This document shows positions 5,427 to 6,757 of a stretch of DNA of 6,757 bases, one piece after another. The stretch's first letter is position 1, and each line of letters starts with the position of its first letter. Location of the stretch: contig CAAGHX010000062.1 in NCBI GenBank assembly GCA_900769745.1, positions 1 to 6,757 on the forward strand, written 5' to 3'. Origin of the DNA: an uncultured Alistipes sp. Its GTDB lineage: Bacteria; Bacteroidota; Bacteroidia; Bacteroidales; Rikenellaceae. Position numbers and translations under genes: made by a program. The notes below the pieces were generated by a model, which saw only the letters and a list, made by a program, of their open reading frames with translations, did not search any database and was not told the origin of the DNA.

Positions 5427-5816
5427 ATGAGACTATATCTGATAATTGCGGCACTGCTTGTTATGCCATTGTGCCAATCGTGCGATTCACTCTCGGCATC
5501 GTTTGCAAACCTGAAGCAGAGCTTCGGCAAAACGAGCACGCAGGTGGGAGGCTTCAGCGAGCCCCGCAAACTGACCGACACGGAAGAGGCTCTATTTGAG
5601 AAATATATAGCAAAAATCGGCGATATGGAATATGAGCCGATAAACGTGGCAACGCAGGTTGTGGCGGGCACCAACTACCGCTTCCTCTGCAAGGGTCGTG
5701 AGGTGCAGGCCGACGGCAAGCGAGGCAAGAAGTTCTACGCAGCGATTGTTCTCCACCGCCCACTGCCCGACCGAGGCGAGCCACGCATATTATCTATCGA
5801 ACGACAGAAACGATAA
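5427..5816 (+). CDS. Putative cystatin-like lipoprotein (possible cysteine protease inhibitor)
   Basis: The product has 129 residues. A short N-terminal signal runs to Leu-Cys-Gln-Ser-Cys19; Cys19 after Ser fits the relaxed lipobox of Bacteroidota lipoproteins, so anchoring in an envelope membrane is likely. The rest matches the cystatin plan: Val-Gly-Gly-Phe-Ser at 40-44 (the conserved N-terminal Gly), Lys-Leu-Thr-Asp-Thr-Glu-Glu-Ala-Leu-Phe leading a helix at about 48-62, and Gln-Val-Val-Ala-Gly-Thr-Asn-Tyr at 77-84, the exact QxVxG loop that enters the active site of papain-like proteases. The later Pro-Trp loop of animal cystatins is not evident; Arg-Pro-Leu-Pro (111-114) lies nearby. Inhibition of a host or bacterial C1 protease is inferred; a fold used for another purpose cannot be excluded. 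It is co-directional with xerC, 9 bases apart. Confidence 0.72.
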   Translation: MRLYLIIAALLVMPLCQSCDSLSASFANLKQSFGKTSTQVGGFSEPRKLTDTEEALFEKYIAKIGDMEYEPINVATQVVAGTNYRFLCKGREVQADGKRGKKFYAAIVLHRPLPDRGEPRILSIERQKR

Positions 5817-5825
5817 TACCCACCG

Positions 5826-6757
5826 ATGGAGCAACTATCACACATATCCAATGCCGAGATTGTGGAGCGATTCCTGTCGCACATAACCTCCGAGAGACGA
5901 TACTCACCCCTCACGGTGCGTAACTATCGTCACGACATCGAGGAGTTTATGCGCTGGGGCGAGCAGAACTCCGCAGACGGCAAATTCTCACTGCTGAAGG
6001 CTCAGGCCGAGGATATGCGCGAGTGGATTATGCACCTTTCAGACGAGAGGAGGATGAAGGCACCATCGGTGAATAGGTGTGTGGCATCGTTACGCTCGCT
6101 GTATCGTTATCTGCGTCGTATGGAGATTATCGAGCGAGATATTTTTGCTCTGATACCATCGCTGAAGACGCCCTACCGTCTGCCTAAGTTTGTGCCCGAG
6201 GGCGATATGATTGGGGTGGTTGACCACACTCTAAGGCTGCTCCACGAGGGGGATTGGCGACAAAGACGCGATGCGATGATGGTGCTGCTGCTCTACTCGT
6301 GCGGCATACGACTGGCCGAATTGGCAGGCATCAACGACGAGGATTTTGAAAATAATTTCGCCACGCTGCGTGTGCGCGGAAAGGGTGATAAAGAACGACT
6401 TGTGCCACTCGCAAAGAGAGTGCGAAGCGAGGTTAGGCAATTCGCAAATCAAAAATTCCCGCCCGATATTTGCAAAAATCAGGAAAAAGCATTATTTTTA
6501 TCAAAGCAAGCAGAGAGAATTTCTCGAAGCGATGTGCAACGCAGTGTGGCACGCCTTCTGCGGGAGTGCGGTGTTGAGGGCAAATGTTCGCCCCACGTTT
6601 TGCGTCACACGTTCGCCACGCACCTGCTGAATGATGGTGCCGATATGCGAGAGATTCAGGAGTTGATGGGCCACGCCTCGCTCAGTTCGACGCAGGTCTA
6701 CACCCACAACAACATCGCCCAGCTGCAGCGTACCTACTTTGCGGCCCACCCACGCTC
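5826..6757 (+). CDS. xerC: XerC-like tyrosine recombinase (3' end cut by window edge)
   Basis: The frame runs from the ATG at 5826 to the window end, 310 codons without a stop. Residues about 8-105 form the SAM-like core-binding N-domain, and about 120-305 the catalytic domain. All six catalytic residues are present: Arg162 in Cys-Gly-Ile-Arg-Leu-Ala-Glu-Leu, Lys186 in Gly-Lys-Gly-Asp-Lys-Glu-Arg, His257 and Arg260 in Pro-His-Val-Leu-Arg-His-Thr-Phe, His283 in Met-Gly-His-Ala-Ser, and the nucleophile Tyr292 in Gln-Val-Tyr-Thr-His. The C-terminus Ala-His-Pro-Arg is where Xer proteins usually end, so only a few residues are missing. Length, lack of an integrase arm-binding domain and absence of mobile genes favour a chromosomal Xer protein resolving dimers at dif. 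The XerC rather than XerD assignment rests on the C-terminal wording and is moderate. It follows the cystatin-like gene and probably shares its mRNA. Confidence 0.9.
   Translation, partial: MEQLSHISNAEIVERFLSHITSERRYSPLTVRNYRHDIEEFMRWGEQNSADGKFSLLKAQAEDMREWIMHLSDERRMKAPSVNRCVASLRSLYRYLRRMEIIERDIFALIPSLKTPYRLPKFVPEGDMIGVVDHTLRLLHEGDWRQRRDAMMVLLLYSCGIRLAELAGINDEDFENNFATLRVRGKGDKERLVPLAKRVRSEVRQFANQKFPPDICKNQEKALFLSKQAERISRSDVQRSVARLLRECGVEGKCSPHVLRHTFATHLLNDGADMREIQELMGHASLSSTQVYTHNNIAQLQRTYFAAHPR

Noticed and set aside
5826..6757. Integrase of a mobile element
   Set aside because: Length and domain content fit a chromosomal Xer protein, and there are no att-like repeats, tRNA or mobility genes in the window.

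Overview
The window looks like a chromosomal stretch from a member of the Bacteroidota, most likely a gut Bacteroidales; an Alistipes/Rikenellaceae-type genome is a guess. The reasons are the promoter boxes of the form TAnnTTTG, start codons with AT-rich leaders and no clear Shine-Dalgarno, a secreted GH97 glycosidase of the Bacteroides type, a small OmpX-like barrel, and a XerC-like recombinase. All genes seem intact apart from the two cut by the window edges. I see no insertion sequence, prophage, CRISPR array, rRNA or tRNA.

Layout. 1-336 (+) is the end of an OmpR/PhoB-type response regulator. It meets, stop codon against stop codon with no gap, a short-chain dehydrogenase on the minus strand (337-1125). 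That gene's promoter box lies only 4 bases before its ATG, so its mRNA may be leaderless. 1126-1313 is a divergent control region. It leads into a plus-strand operon: outer-membrane beta-barrel protein (1314-1835), CYTH/triphosphate tunnel metalloenzyme (GTG start, 1851-2321) and secreted VanX-like D-Ala-D-Ala dipeptidase (2309-3025, overlapping the CYTH gene). A bidirectional terminator closes the operon at about 3039-3058. Between it and the next gene lies an unusual series of nested inverted repeats (3082-3210) that reads like a structured RNA or a small dispersed element.

3215-5212 (-) is a GH97 glycosidase with the residues of the retaining alpha-galactosidase branch. It has a leader of about 130 nt that contains hairpins and a possible 12-codon upstream ORF overlapping the GH97 start as ATGA. 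Its promoter is back to back with the promoter of a plus-strand pair, and a perfect inverted repeat sits between the two. The pair is a 129-residue putative lipoprotein with the cystatin signature (Gly-Gly near the N-terminus and a Gln-Val-Val-Ala-Gly loop), followed after 9 nt by a XerC-like tyrosine recombinase (5826 to the window end, all six catalytic residues present, stop codon outside).

How they fit together. Much of the content belongs to the cell envelope: a barrel protein, a periplasmic D-Ala-D-Ala dipeptidase for peptidoglycan turnover, a secreted glycosidase for host or dietary glycans, and a surface cystatin-like protein. The best candidates for something undescribed are the structured element at 3082-3210, the bacterial cystatin-like lipoprotein, and the GH97 leader with its upstream ORF. 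All functional statements rest on motif reading and knowledge of the families, not on database searches.
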